Assembly: GCA_964654535.1 (NCBI GenBank)
Contig: CAZZIZ010000003.1
Location: forward strand, 1-55,909
Reading direction: 5' to 3'
Source of the DNA: CAZZIZ01 sp964654535
GTDB taxonomy: Bacteria; Bacteroidota; Bacteroidia; Chitinophagales; UBA2359
DNA length: 55,909 bases
In this document: in pieces, positions 1 through 8,315 of the stretch
Layout: every line of letters begins with the position of its first letter
How positions within the stretch are numbered: position 1 is the first letter of the stretch
Made by a program: the position numbers and the translations under genes
The notes under the pieces: model-generated
Told to the model about the DNA's origin: nothing
Databases searched by the model: none
What the model saw: only the letters and a program-made list of their open reading frames with translations

Positions 1-48
1 AACATTTTCTAGGCGCGCCGAATTTGAGCGGATAGCCTGTTGCTGCCC
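1..48 (-). repeat. Dispersed element A, copy 3 (cut by the window edge)
   Basis: Read on the minus strand from 48 leftwards, this begins with GGGCAGCAACAGGCTATCCG, the same first bases as the elements at 13840 and 23104, followed by a looser match (CGGCGCG..CTA). As with the other two copies it lies just past the stop codon of the preceding gene, in the same orientation as that gene (here the NUDIX gene ending at 62). Only the first third is inside the window. Confidence 0.75.
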
Positions 49-61
49 AAATAATCAATAA

Positions 62-730
62 CTAATTCGCTCCCTTTCTCAAGGACTTCAAATGTGGGCT
101 GTTTTTCATGATGAACTTTATCGATGAAAAACTTTTGGGATAGTAGGATTTGAGGTCAGAGGGCTTAACCCACTTCACATCTTTTATGCCTTCTTCTTTT
201 TGTGGTACAAGTTTTTGATTGCCTTTCAAATGCATGTCGTACCAATGAGTGCGCTTGAGCACGCGCTTGCCATCTTGTTTGTAGGTGTGTAACAAAAAGT
301 CCTGGTTGTACTTTCTAAATCGAACAAGCTCGCCGAGTTTTGGTTTACTTACTCCCGTTTCTTCCATTACTTCTCGAATGGCGGCAGCTTTTATTTTTTC
401 TTTCTTTTCGACTTTGCCTTTTGGTAAGTCCCACTTTCCACGACGGAAGATGAATAAAACTTTGCCCGTGTCTTCGTTGTACACTACTCCACCTGCGGCA
501 TCTACTATCTTGTAGAGACTGCTAAAGTCTTCCCAAACTTGCTTTTTGCTTTCGCCAACTATGTAGACTTTGTTGAGTGCGACTTCGCCTTCTATGTAGG
601 TAAGTATGTCGCTGAGTTCGTCGAGTGAATTGTAAGTCAAACGCACTTTCTTGCGACTTTCTATAAAGTCGCCAACATTCTTTTCTGCGGCAAGGTAAAC
701 CTTGGCTTGGTTGACAAAAATTTTATACAT
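62..730 (-). CDS. NUDIX hydrolase, Bacteroidota type, 222 aa
   Basis: This encodes a NUDIX-fold pyrophosphohydrolase, probably cytoplasmic; the substrate (a nucleoside diphosphate linked to some moiety) cannot be read from the sequence. A complete Nudix box lies at about residues 105-127, with the pattern G-x5-E-x7-REVMEETGV, and is preceded by the usual WDLPKG segment. The first 75 or so residues form a separate N-terminal region found in Bacteroidota members of this family. The start codon is 7 bases from the divergent pyrE start, so both promoters must lie inside the other gene or in that tiny gap. No signal peptide. The family is certain; the specific reaction is unknown. Confidence 0.9.
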   Translation of the reverse strand: MYKIFVNQAKVYLAAEKNVGDFIESRKKVRLTYNSLDELSDILTYIEGEVALNKVYIVGESKKQVWEDFSSLYKIVDAAGGVVYNEDTGKVLFIFRRGKWDLPKGKVEKKEKIKAAAIREVMEETGVSKPKLGELVRFRKYNQDFLLHTYKQDGKRVLKRTHWYDMHLKGNQKLVPQKEEGIKDVKWVKPSDLKSYYPKSFSSIKFIMKNSPHLKSLRKGAN

Positions 731-737
731 TCAAACT

Positions 738-1385
738 ATGTTCGGAAACAATTCCACTGCGCAAGATATAGCAAAATCTTTATTAGAAATCAAAGCGATA
801 AAGTTATCTCCTGACGAGCCCTTTACATGGGCTTCGGGATGGAAGTCGCCGATTTACTGCGACAATAGATTGACGCTTTCAATTCCAGAATTGTGCGAGA
901 AAATCAAAAGCCTTTTGTCGATTTTAATTCTGGAAAAATTCGGTAGCGTGAAACAAATTGCTGGAGTTGCAACTGCGGGGATACCGCAAGGAGCATTGGT
1001 AGCCAACCAGTTGTGGATGCCTTTCTGTTACGTACGTTCTAAAGCAAAAGGTCACGGTCGACAAAATCAGATTGAGGGTTCGCTTATTGAAGGTGCGGAT
1101 GTTGTGGTAGTGGAAGACTTGATTTCGACTGGTGGAAGCACGATTCAAGCGGTCGAAGTATTGCGTGCTGCAGGTGCAAATGTCATTGGAGCAGTTGCGA
1201 TATTCACATACGGCTTCCCGCAATCGGTTGATAACTTCGCGAAAATCGACTGCCCGTTTTATACGCTGTCTAACTACGAGGCGATGTTGCCCATAGCAAA
1301 AGAGATGGGTTATATCTCTGATGAACAATTTCCGATACTACAAAGTTGGCGCTCGGCTCCGAGCGAATGGATGCAAGAAGCTTAA
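738..1385 (+). CDS. pyrE: Orotate phosphoribosyltransferase
   Basis: PyrE converts orotate and PRPP to orotidine 5'-phosphate in pyrimidine synthesis, in the cytoplasm. The protein has 215 aa, normal for the family. FTWASGWKSPIYCDNR near the N-terminus is the typical PyrE motif, and VVVVEDLISTGGSTIQAVE is the PRPP-binding loop. An in-frame ATG at 702 exists, but the extra 12 residues would run into the divergent NUDIX gene and resemble no PyrE; the ATG at 738 gives the usual start. The stop overlaps the stop of the convergent saccharopine dehydrogenase-like gene by four bases. Confidence 0.96.
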   Translation: MFGNNSTAQDIAKSLLEIKAIKLSPDEPFTWASGWKSPIYCDNRLTLSIPELCEKIKSLLSILILEKFGSVKQIAGVATAGIPQGALVANQLWMPFCYVRSKAKGHGRQNQIEGSLIEGADVVVVEDLISTGGSTIQAVEVLRAAGANVIGAVAIFTYGFPQSVDNFAKIDCPFYTLSNYEAMLPIAKEMGYISDEQFPILQSWRSAPSEWMQEA

Positions 1386-2716
1386 GCGATCGCTTCTACT
1401 TTGTCTACAAACTTAACGTCGTAATTGGCGAGTTCTTTTAAGACTGGTTCGTACACTTCCTTCATTATTGGAATGTGCACTCCACTTAGATTCACTTTTT
1501 CTTCTGTGATAAGGCGCACCATAATTCCTACTGGCAAACCAACTAAACGTGCCACCGAAGTGTCTTCCGAATTGATTCCTTTATGCACCAAGGTTGAAGT
1601 GAGTTTTTCTTTACGCCCGTCGATGGTGTAGTCAAACTCGTGCATCATAACGGTCATATCTTTATCCGCTGGATCGAGTTTCCACTTGCGTTGCAAAAGC
1701 TCGAGGGTTATCTCTGCTGGACTGCCTTCGTTTAATGGAATTTTTTCATCGGAAAATAATCCGAGGTAATTGAATTGATTGACGACTTCCGCGTTTTCTG
1801 AAACGCCAAGCATTTGCAGCGTTGACTTTTCTACATCCGCTACGTTTTGATTGGGCAGGAAGGATTTTATAAAATCTGCGTAGCTAAGATTACTACAGTC
1901 TATTTTGTAAGTGTTGTCGGTTAGTCCGAGTGAGAGGATTGCATTCCAGGCTGTACAGTAGCCTTTGTAACGCATTGTTCCACGCAATAAGGTGGGAACA
2001 TCATCCACGCCATAAGTCTTTCTATAAGGAATAGAGTTTCGATTGGCATAGATTTCAAAGTCGCCCACGCCTTCTACTTTTCTTTCCCAGAGTGTGGTAA
2101 ATAGTCTTCGGTAAGGAATGTACTTAACTTGCTCTTCGTTGAGGTAACGAGAAACACCTTGTCCAGCGAGCACAACATTCATAGGTGCCCAGGTAAACTT
2201 GTAGTGCCAAGGATTGGTATTGGACTCGGGAGAAATAAGCGCTCCGGTAAAGGAATAGATGGCGTCAATTTTATCGCTTTTCTCACGAACCTCCACCAGC
2301 TTTTCCATCATTACCAAATGATCGATGCCAGGATCTAGCCCAATCTCGCCCATAAAAAGCAAGCCTTTCTTTTTAAAGTCGGAGTCGAGTGCTTTGATGT
2401 CTTCACTTACGTACGAAGCGGTAACCATATGCTTGCTATGCTTCAGGCATTGTTCAGCAACCAGAATATGAAACTTGGCTGGTAACATAGAGGCGACAAT
2501 ATCAGCTTGACTTACAAAGTCACTCCGCATTTGTTCGTTTAGAATATCGAACTGAACTGCTTTACCTCGTGGATGGCCATCGATTTTGTCTTCGGCCATT
2601 TTGAGATTCAAATCACCCAGCGTGATTTGCCAATCGTTGGCTTCGGCTTTTTCTAGTAAGTAATCTACAAGTGCACGGGTTGACTTTCCCGCTCCGAGGA
2701 TGAGGATTTTTTTCAT
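1382..2716 (-). CDS. Saccharopine dehydrogenase-like NAD(P) oxidoreductase
   Basis: The protein has 444 aa. The N-terminal MKKILILGAGKSTRALVDYL is a Rossmann dinucleotide-binding motif, and the rest matches the saccharopine dehydrogenase / saccharopine reductase family (GEIGLDPGIDHLVMM, FTGALISPESNTNPW). In Bacteroidota such genes are usually annotated saccharopine dehydrogenase, in lysine degradation, or as a carboxynorspermidine/homospermidine-type relative. The substrate is not proven here. It starts 3 bp downstream of the TlpA-like gene, so the two are probably co-transcribed. No signal peptide. Confidence 0.85.
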   Translation of the reverse strand: MKKILILGAGKSTRALVDYLLEKAEANDWQITLGDLNLKMAEDKIDGHPRGKAVQFDILNEQMRSDFVSQADIVASMLPAKFHILVAEQCLKHSKHMVTASYVSEDIKALDSDFKKKGLLFMGEIGLDPGIDHLVMMEKLVEVREKSDKIDAIYSFTGALISPESNTNPWHYKFTWAPMNVVLAGQGVSRYLNEEQVKYIPYRRLFTTLWERKVEGVGDFEIYANRNSIPYRKTYGVDDVPTLLRGTMRYKGYCTAWNAILSLGLTDNTYKIDCSNLSYADFIKSFLPNQNVADVEKSTLQMLGVSENAEVVNQFNYLGLFSDEKIPLNEGSPAEITLELLQRKWKLDPADKDMTVMMHEFDYTIDGRKEKLTSTLVHKGINSEDTSVARLVGLPVGIMVRLITEEKVNLSGVHIPIMKEVYEPVLKELANYDVKFVDKVEAIA

Positions 2717-2719
2717 CGA

Positions 2720-4117
2720 TTATTTCGGCAAGGATTTCGGCTGAGTTAACTTCTTTTCAGCTGCCTTTTCCGCTGCCTCGTTCATTGCCTTCTTGATTTC
2801 AGGAGATACGTGCAGTGGCTCAGACTGGTCTTCGCTTGCTGCTTCTGCTGGTGTACCAACTAAACACATTCCTTCTATCAACTCGGTAAACTCCTTTACA
2901 AAGTCATCGTAAGTAGAAGTGGCCGGGCCTGAAAAGCCCGTGTGAATTTTTCGCACGTTGCCTTTCTTATCGAGGACGATGGTCGTTGGGAATGAACTGA
3001 TGCCATTGAGCATGGGGAAATCTTGAGATGCCTTTTTCTTATTGGCTTTGCCTGCAAACAAAACTTCGTAGTCGATACCCATTTCTTGTTTATAGCGATT
3101 GAGCTTCAATGCTTCAGTTGCAAAATCGTCAGAGCGCTCGTACGCAATACCAATGATTTCTAAGCCCTTGTCGTGGTAATCGCTATATAATTTTGAGAGG
3201 AATCTGCTTTCGTCCATACAGTTGGGGCACCAAGAACCAAAAATATTAAGGATAACAACTTTACCCGCATATTCTTCTTTAACAAAATTTCTTCTGTACC
3301 CTTTCATGTCTTGAGCAACATAGTTGATGCTGTCATTACCAGAAGTAAAAAATGTAATCAAGTCCGGATCTGGAAGTTGAGCATTTTCGTTTTTAGTAGC
3401 AACCCAAGGTTCAGACCAGTGATTGCCGCTCCAAAATGTTGCTTTTATTTTATTTCCATCGCTAACTTTTCCTTTGAACAAAAATGCGTGCGAACCATCA
3501 AAGCAAGACATCTTGAATTTATCTTCGTAGACCACACCTTCTAAATAACGGTAATCACCTGTGGCGGTCCTGAAGGTTCCATATAGTTTATTGCCTTCTT
3601 GCTTGAACTCGCCTATCGCTGCGTATTCATCTTCGCTGTCCGGACTAAAAGCAACTTGCCACTTACCATTTATGTCTACAGTTGCATCTGGATGTTCTAT
3701 CTGATCGTCGACATAACGATCTGGGAAAAAGATACTCCAAGAGTTCACAGCGTAAAAAGGCATAGAGTAATCGCCTCGACCTGGAAACTTATTCCATCGT
3801 CCTTCTAGATTGTAAAAGGAATTTTTAGAATCGAACTTGGCAACAATGGTTGAATGAAAAACAGGGATGTCAAAAATGAGATTACCATCAGACATGTTGA
3901 TGGTGTTGATCGCAATGCGCTCATCACCATTTACAATCGTAACGGTTTCGTTTTCACGATCAAGAATTAAGAAAAACTTAACCTTAGTGGTGTCATCGAT
4001 TTCTAGGTACGCATCGTAGAAATGCAAATCGAAATCTTCAAACTTCATTTTCTTTTGCCCAAATACGTTTAGACAAAGGCACATCAATAATAGGAGAACG
4101 GGATATTTATAAATCAT
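2720..4117 (-). CDS. Secreted TlpA-like thiol-disulfide oxidoreductase
   Basis: A 465-aa protein when started at the ATG at 4117, which gives a clean signal peptide (hydrophobic VLLLLMCLCLNVFG, then Q). An upstream in-frame ATG at 4189 would add 24 residues without a hydrophobic N-terminus and would overlap the SRP RNA gene, so I reject it. The N-terminal 270 residues form a beta-rich region I do not recognise. A TlpA/AhpC-type thioredoxin domain follows, with the motif FGSWCPNC at about residue 295, and the last 40 residues are Glu/Lys-rich. Periplasmic reduction of disulfides is the family role; the partner is unknown. It lies directly upstream of the saccharopine dehydrogenase-like gene and downstream of the SRP RNA. 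Confidence 0.85.
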   Translation of the reverse strand: MIYKYPVLLLLMCLCLNVFGQKKMKFEDFDLHFYDAYLEIDDTTKVKFFLILDRENETVTIVNGDERIAINTINMSDGNLIFDIPVFHSTIVAKFDSKNSFYNLEGRWNKFPGRGDYSMPFYAVNSWSIFFPDRYVDDQIEHPDATVDINGKWQVAFSPDSEDEYAAIGEFKQEGNKLYGTFRTATGDYRYLEGVVYEDKFKMSCFDGSHAFLFKGKVSDGNKIKATFWSGNHWSEPWVATKNENAQLPDPDLITFFTSGNDSINYVAQDMKGYRRNFVKEEYAGKVVILNIFGSWCPNCMDESRFLSKLYSDYHDKGLEIIGIAYERSDDFATEALKLNRYKQEMGIDYEVLFAGKANKKKASQDFPMLNGISSFPTTIVLDKKGNVRKIHTGFSGPATSTYDDFVKEFTELIEGMCLVGTPAEAASEDQSEPLHVSPEIKKAMNEAAEKAAEKKLTQPKSLPK

Positions 4118-4154
4118 AAGCCAGGATTCACTGGGCGAAGACGATATTGTAAAA

Positions 4155-4256
4155 GAAAGGCAGGAACCTGAATCGCACCGCTCAACCATCTACCCTTGCT
4201 TCCTTCCGGACCTGGGGGAGTTCAACAGGAGCTGGTCGTACAAGCCCTACCCGAGG
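4155..4256 (-). ncRNA. ffs: Signal recognition particle RNA (4.5S type)
   Basis: Read on the minus strand, the core CCAGGTCCGGAAGGAAGCA is the near-invariant SRP RNA apical loop and Ffh-binding region. The flanks pair as a single long hairpin: GGTAGGG near the 5' end pairs with CCTGCC near the 3' end, with one G-U pair and small bulges. The size of about 95-100 nt is that of the short bacterial form without an Alu domain. The ends are set by the outer helix and may be off by a few bases. It acts with Ffh in co-translational membrane targeting. No ORF covers it, and it lies between the divergent carboxylase gene and the TlpA-like gene. Confidence 0.93.
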
Positions 4257-4364
4257 CCGAAAATAATTCATTTAGCGTTAATAAGGCGTCGTTCGGAAGG
4301 CTAGTTAATTGTCGGCTGTTCCTTTTAATATCTTTATTTTACAGGACACGATTTTAATTGAACC

Positions 4365-6002
4365 ATGAGTCCGAAGGAAATAGCGAAAAATAGAAATGAA
4401 GACGCCATGCGTCTACTTGTTTCTCAAGTGAATAGTCATCTGGAAACCATAGCACAAGGTGGTGGTCCCAAGCGTATCGAAAAGGAGCATAAAAAGGGGA
4501 AATTTACGGCTCGAGAGCGTATAGAGAAGTTAATTGATCCCAATACTCAATTTTACGAGCTAGGCGCATTTGCCGGGTTTGAGATGTATGAGGAATATGG
4601 CGGATGTCCGGCAGCTGGCGTAGTTACTGGAATTGGTCAGGTGTCGGGAAGGCAATGTATGATTATAGCCAATGACGCTACTGTCAAGGCAGGAGCGTGG
4701 TTCCCAATAGCTGGCAAGAAGAACTTGAGAATGCAAGAGATTGCCATGGAAAATCGTTTGCCCTTAATTTATTTGGTGGACAGCGCGGGGGTGTTTCTTC
4801 CGTTGCAGGATGAGATTTTCCCAGATAAAGAACACTTTGGTAGAATATTTCGAAACAACGCGAGAATAAGCGCAATGGGAATTCCCCAAATCTCGGCGAT
4901 AATGGGAAGCTGCGTTGCTGGAGGCGCTTACTTACCTATTATGTCGGACGAGTCATTGATCGTTGAGGGTACGGGCTCTATATTTTTAGCTGGCCCTTAC
5001 TTGGTAAAAGCAGCGATTGGCGAGGACGTAGATAAAGAAACGCTTGGTGGAGCAACAACTCAAACTGAGCTATCAGGCGTTTGCGATTATAAAATGCCGG
5101 ATGAAAAGACGTGCATAAAAACGATACGTGGCCTGATAGATAAACTGGGACCAACAAAATCGGCCAACTTCAATCGAAAAGAGGCGACTGCTCCTGGTGT
5201 TGATTTGGAATCAATTTACAGTGTGTTTCCTGAAAAGGGCGCCAAGCCCTATGAAATGCGTGATTTGATTGAATGTATAGTCGATGCCACGGAGATAGAG
5301 GAATATAAAAGTGATTACGGCAAGTCGATAGTTTGTTGCTACGCCCGCATTGATGGTTGGGCCGTAGGAATAGTGGCGAACCAAAGAGAGATCATCAAAA
5401 ACGCAAAGGGAGAAATGCAATTTGGCGGAGTCATCTATTCTGACTCGGCAGATAAAGCAGCGCGCTTCGTTATGACTTGTAATCAGAAAAAAATCCCATT
5501 AATCTTTTTACAAGACGTAACAGGTTTTATGGTGGGTTCAAGATCTGAACACGGAGGCATCATTAAGGATGGAGCAAAATTGGTCAATGCGGTTTCAAAT
5601 TCAGTCGTTCCAAAAATCACCATCGTGGTAGGTAATTCTTACGGCGCTGGTAATTATGCAATGTGCGGAAAAGCTTATGATCCAAGGTTTATATTCGCTT
5701 GGCCCACCGCCAAAATTGCGGTAATGGGCGGAGGCGCTGCGGCCAAAACAATTCTTCAGATTCAAAAGGCAAGCTTGAAAAAGCAAGGAAAAACCATTGA
5801 TGAAAAGGAAGAAAGAGCTCTTTTGGACGAAATTACTAACAAGTACGAAAGTCAGACTACGCCTTACTATGCGGCTAGTAGGCTATGGGTTGACTCAATA
5901 ATTGACCCTGCGAAAACAAGAGAATACATTTCAATGTGCATAAGCGCCAGTAATCATGCACCAATTGAGAGAGATTTTAATATGGGCGTATTGCAAACTT
6001 AA
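4365..6002 (+). CDS. Acyl-CoA carboxylase beta (carboxyltransferase) subunit, methylcrotonyl-CoA type
   Basis: A 545-aa carboxyltransferase that moves CO2 from carboxybiotin to an acyl-CoA. Both crotonase-like halves are present. LPLQDEIFPDKEHFGRIF in the N half is typical of 3-methylcrotonyl-CoA carboxylase beta (leucine breakdown) rather than propionyl-CoA carboxylase. GSCVAGGAYLP is the N-half oxyanion loop, and GNSYGAGNYAMCG with the Ala/Gly-rich VMGGGAAAKTI are the C-half CoA/biotin loops. The biotin carboxylase/biotin carrier alpha subunit is not in this window. The substrate assignment rests on motif resemblance. A thioredoxin-like gene starts 25 bp downstream. Confidence 0.9.
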   Translation: MSPKEIAKNRNEDAMRLLVSQVNSHLETIAQGGGPKRIEKEHKKGKFTARERIEKLIDPNTQFYELGAFAGFEMYEEYGGCPAAGVVTGIGQVSGRQCMIIANDATVKAGAWFPIAGKKNLRMQEIAMENRLPLIYLVDSAGVFLPLQDEIFPDKEHFGRIFRNNARISAMGIPQISAIMGSCVAGGAYLPIMSDESLIVEGTGSIFLAGPYLVKAAIGEDVDKETLGGATTQTELSGVCDYKMPDEKTCIKTIRGLIDKLGPTKSANFNRKEATAPGVDLESIYSVFPEKGAKPYEMRDLIECIVDATEIEEYKSDYGKSIVCCYARIDGWAVGIVANQREIIKNAKGEMQFGGVIYSDSADKAARFVMTCNQKKIPLIFLQDVTGFMVGSRSEHGGIIKDGAKLVNAVSNSVVPKITIVVGNSYGAGNYAMCGKAYDPRFIFAWPTAKIAVMGGGAAAKTILQIQKASLKKQGKTIDEKEERALLDEITNKYESQTTPYYAASRLWVDSIIDPAKTREYISMCISASNHAPIERDFNMGVLQT

Positions 6003-6027
6003 CCGTTCAGGTATATTTTTGGACGTG

Positions 6028-6582
6028 ATGACGAAATACTTCTTTCTTCTTATCCCACTCTTTCTTAATGCTGCTTTTATCTGCGATAATTCTGCTGTTG
6101 AGGAAGAAGAGTCGAAGGAAATTGTTTGGCTAAGTCTGGAAGAAGCCATTTCCTTAAATGAAAAGAGCCCGAAGAAGTTTCTAATAAACGTGGTAACAGA
6201 GTGGTGCGCAGCTTGTAAACACATGGGCAATACGACCTACTCCAGCCCAGAAGTCATTGATTATATCAATAATAACTTCTACGCAGTTACGCTCGACGCT
6301 CAAATGAAAGAACCATTTACCTTTTTGAATAAGCAGTTCTTATACAATGAACAACTCTTAAAAGGAGGCGTTCACGACCTTGCCGTCCATCTCACCAAGG
6401 GCAACCTCACCTTTCCAACAACTGTCTTTTTAGATGAGTATCTTGTTAATCCTCAGCCTATTACGGGCTTTCAGTCCACTGATCAACTGTCCTGTTTGAT
6501 GGCGTTCTTTGGCGAAAACATTCACTACGAGACTGAGTGGAATGTTTTCAAGGACTTTTATAGCAATAAAAAGAGTGATTAA
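6028..6582 (+). CDS. Secreted thioredoxin-fold protein with WCAAC
   Basis: A 184-aa protein using the ATG at 6028, which gives a hydrophobic N-terminal segment (YFFLLIPLFLNAAF). The longer in-frame ATG at 5956 overlaps the carboxylase gene and lacks a signal peptide. TEWCAACK at about residue 59 is the redox motif, with context like the DUF255/Thioredoxin_7 family (VTEWCAACKHM, FPTTVFLDE with the conserved cis-Pro). It probably acts in the periplasm. It is the second of four thioredoxin-fold genes in the first 12 kb. It lies 25 bp after the carboxylase gene; 129 bp with no evident terminator follow. Confidence 0.8.
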   Translation: MTKYFFLLIPLFLNAAFICDNSAVEEEESKEIVWLSLEEAISLNEKSPKKFLINVVTEWCAACKHMGNTTYSSPEVIDYINNNFYAVTLDAQMKEPFTFLNKQFLYNEQLLKGGVHDLAVHLTKGNLTFPTTVFLDEYLVNPQPITGFQSTDQLSCLMAFFGENIHYETEWNVFKDFYSNKKSD

Positions 6583-6711
6583 CCATACCTTCGAAATCGT
6601 TAAAAGGTGAATAAACCAAGACTTCGAGCATTGGTTGCTTAGACTTAATTGACTAATTTCGAAGTCCTAACAAGGGAAATAAAAGTTAAAAAGACACAAT
6701 AAACACGTACA

Positions 6712-7773
6712 ATGAAGCATTTAAAATTATTTATTTCAGCTGTAATAGTTATGGCTGTTTCAGCTGCATCAATGCAGTTGAATGCACAGTATGGCGATCT
6801 TCCTGCAGATGCAGTTCCAGGAAAATGCTATTCTAAGTGTATGATTCCAGCACAGTATGAAACCGTTTCGGAAGAAATACTTGTAAAGGAAGCATCTACT
6901 GTATTGCAAATTATTCCAGAGCAATACGAAACTGTAACCGAAGAAGTTCTTGTAAAAGAAGCTTACACAGTTTACGAAGTAGTACCACCAAAATTCACAA
7001 CTGTAACTGAAGAGGTTCTTGTAAAAGAAGCTGGTTTGAGATTAGAGTGTGTTGACGCTAACGGAAACGTTGTTGGTTCTGCTCGTCGTGGTGGTGGATG
7101 CCCTGCAGTTTACGAAACAGTTACTGAGGAAATGTTGGTTGCTCCTTCATCTACTAAGTGGGTAAGAGGAAAAGCTGATCCAAACTGTATTTCTGAAAAC
7201 CCGAACGATTGTATGGTTTGGTGTATGAAAGAAGTTCCTGCACAGTATAAAACGATAAGAAAGCAAGTATTAGCTTCTTCTCCTTCTGTTCGTGAAGTGG
7301 CTATTCCTGCTGAGTACAAAACTGTTACAAGAACAGTTATTGAAGCTTGTTCAGCTGGCGAAATGAATGGTAAGTCTGTTATTGAAATCGCTCCAGGTAT
7401 CTGCGGTGTTTCTAGAACTGTTCCTGCTGAGTACAAAACTATTACAAGAAGAGTTTTAAGTAACGCAGCTTCTACTACCCAAACAGTAATTCCTGCTGAG
7501 TACAAGACTGTTACTTCTCGTCAAATGATTAGCTCTGGTTCTGTTACTGATTTCCGTGAAGTATTATGTGAGTCTGATATGACTTCATCTACTATCTCGA
7601 AAATTCAGAGAGCATTACAAGCTGCTGGATACGATCCAGGACCGATTGACAATGTAATGGGTGGTCAAACACGTGATGCTTTACGTGCTTACCAAGAAGC
7701 TAATGGTTTAGAAGTTTCTGTTCAAGGAAACAACATTCCATTGGAAACATTGAAATCTTTAGGCGTTTACTAG
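6712..7773 (+). CDS. Secreted repeat protein with C-terminal peptidoglycan-binding domain
   Basis: A 353-aa protein with a signal peptide ending near MQLNAQ. The body carries eight copies of a short unit, P-x-(Q/E/K)-(Y/F)-(E/K/T)-T-(V/I)-x-x-x-(V/I/M)-L. The first four units have acidic cores (YETVTEEVLVKEA); the last four have basic cores (AEYKTVTRTVI, AEYKTITRRVL). Several Cys residues lie between units. The last 60 residues (ISKIQRALQAAGYDPGPIDN) form a PG_binding_1 domain. The family role is cell-wall attachment; the repeat function is unknown. It lies between two thioredoxin-fold genes, which may act on its cysteines (inference). A strong terminator follows. Confidence 0.8.
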   Translation: MKHLKLFISAVIVMAVSAASMQLNAQYGDLPADAVPGKCYSKCMIPAQYETVSEEILVKEASTVLQIIPEQYETVTEEVLVKEAYTVYEVVPPKFTTVTEEVLVKEAGLRLECVDANGNVVGSARRGGGCPAVYETVTEEMLVAPSSTKWVRGKADPNCISENPNDCMVWCMKEVPAQYKTIRKQVLASSPSVREVAIPAEYKTVTRTVIEACSAGEMNGKSVIEIAPGICGVSRTVPAEYKTITRRVLSNAASTTQTVIPAEYKTVTSRQMISSGSVTDFREVLCESDMTSSTISKIQRALQAAGYDPGPIDNVMGGQTRDALRAYQEANGLEVSVQGNNIPLETLKSLGVY

Positions 7774-7798
7774 TAGATAGTAAATCATAAGAATATTT

Positions 7799-7831
7799 AA
7801 GCCCTTGTATCAATGATACAAGGGCTTTCTT
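7799..7831 (+). terminator. Rho-independent terminator after the repeat/PG-binding gene
   Basis: A perfect 13-bp stem (AAGCCCTTGTATC / GATACAAGGGCTT) with a 3-base loop, followed by TCTTTTTG. It lies 26 bp past the stop codon at 7773. Confidence 0.9.
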
Positions 7832-7862
7832 TTTGCCCGCAAATGTTCTAAATTGAATGTAA

Positions 7863-8315
7863 ATGAAGAAGCATCCAATTATCAAACTATTACAGTTAAG
7901 CGTCTTAATGCTATGCCTGTGCTTGGTCTCCAACGCTCAAACAAACTTTTATTCTGGTTCTATTGAAGATATGAAACGTGTCGCCAATGACGAACACAAG
8001 TCCTATATCGTGGAGTATGTAACGCCGTGGTGTCAGGCTTGTAAGAGGATGGATCGTGAAGTATTTGGAGACGATGAAACTTCGATTTACCTCAATAGAA
8101 ACTTCTACATTAAAAAAGCTGATGCTGAGTCTCCATTGTACGAAAATAGTGCCCGCGAAAATTTAATTGGTGCCTACCCTACATTTATCGTTTACAACGC
8201 AGACGGCCAAGAACAAGGTCGAATCGTAGGGTTTTACTCCAAGTATTCCTTCATGAACAAGGTGAAGGAATTCAAACACAAAGTGCCCAATAATCAATTC
8301 ACCGAATTCCGGTAG
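7863..8315 (+). CDS. Secreted thioredoxin-fold protein with WCQAC
   Basis: A 150-aa protein with an N-terminal signal peptide (LLQLSVLMLCLCLVSNAQ). TPWCQACKRM at about residue 56 is the redox-active site, and YPTFIVYNADG carries the cis-Pro typical of the fold. It belongs to the Thioredoxin_7-like group, like the gene at 6028, with which it brackets the repeat/PG-binding gene. Its final 22 bases overlap the end of the convergent glycosyltransferase gene. It probably acts in the periplasm; the substrate is unknown. Confidence 0.82.
   Translation: MKKHPIIKLLQLSVLMLCLCLVSNAQTNFYSGSIEDMKRVANDEHKSYIVEYVTPWCQACKRMDREVFGDDETSIYLNRNFYIKKADAESPLYENSARENLIGAYPTFIVYNADGQEQGRIVGFYSKYSFMNKVKEFKHKVPNNQFTEFR

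Noticed and set aside
4118..4189. Upstream start of the TlpA-like protein
   Set aside because: It lies inside the SRP RNA gene and puts 24 polar residues before the signal peptide.
5956..6027. Longer start for the WCAAC thioredoxin-like gene
   Set aside because: It would overlap the carboxylase gene and hide the signal peptide; the ATG at 6028 fits better.
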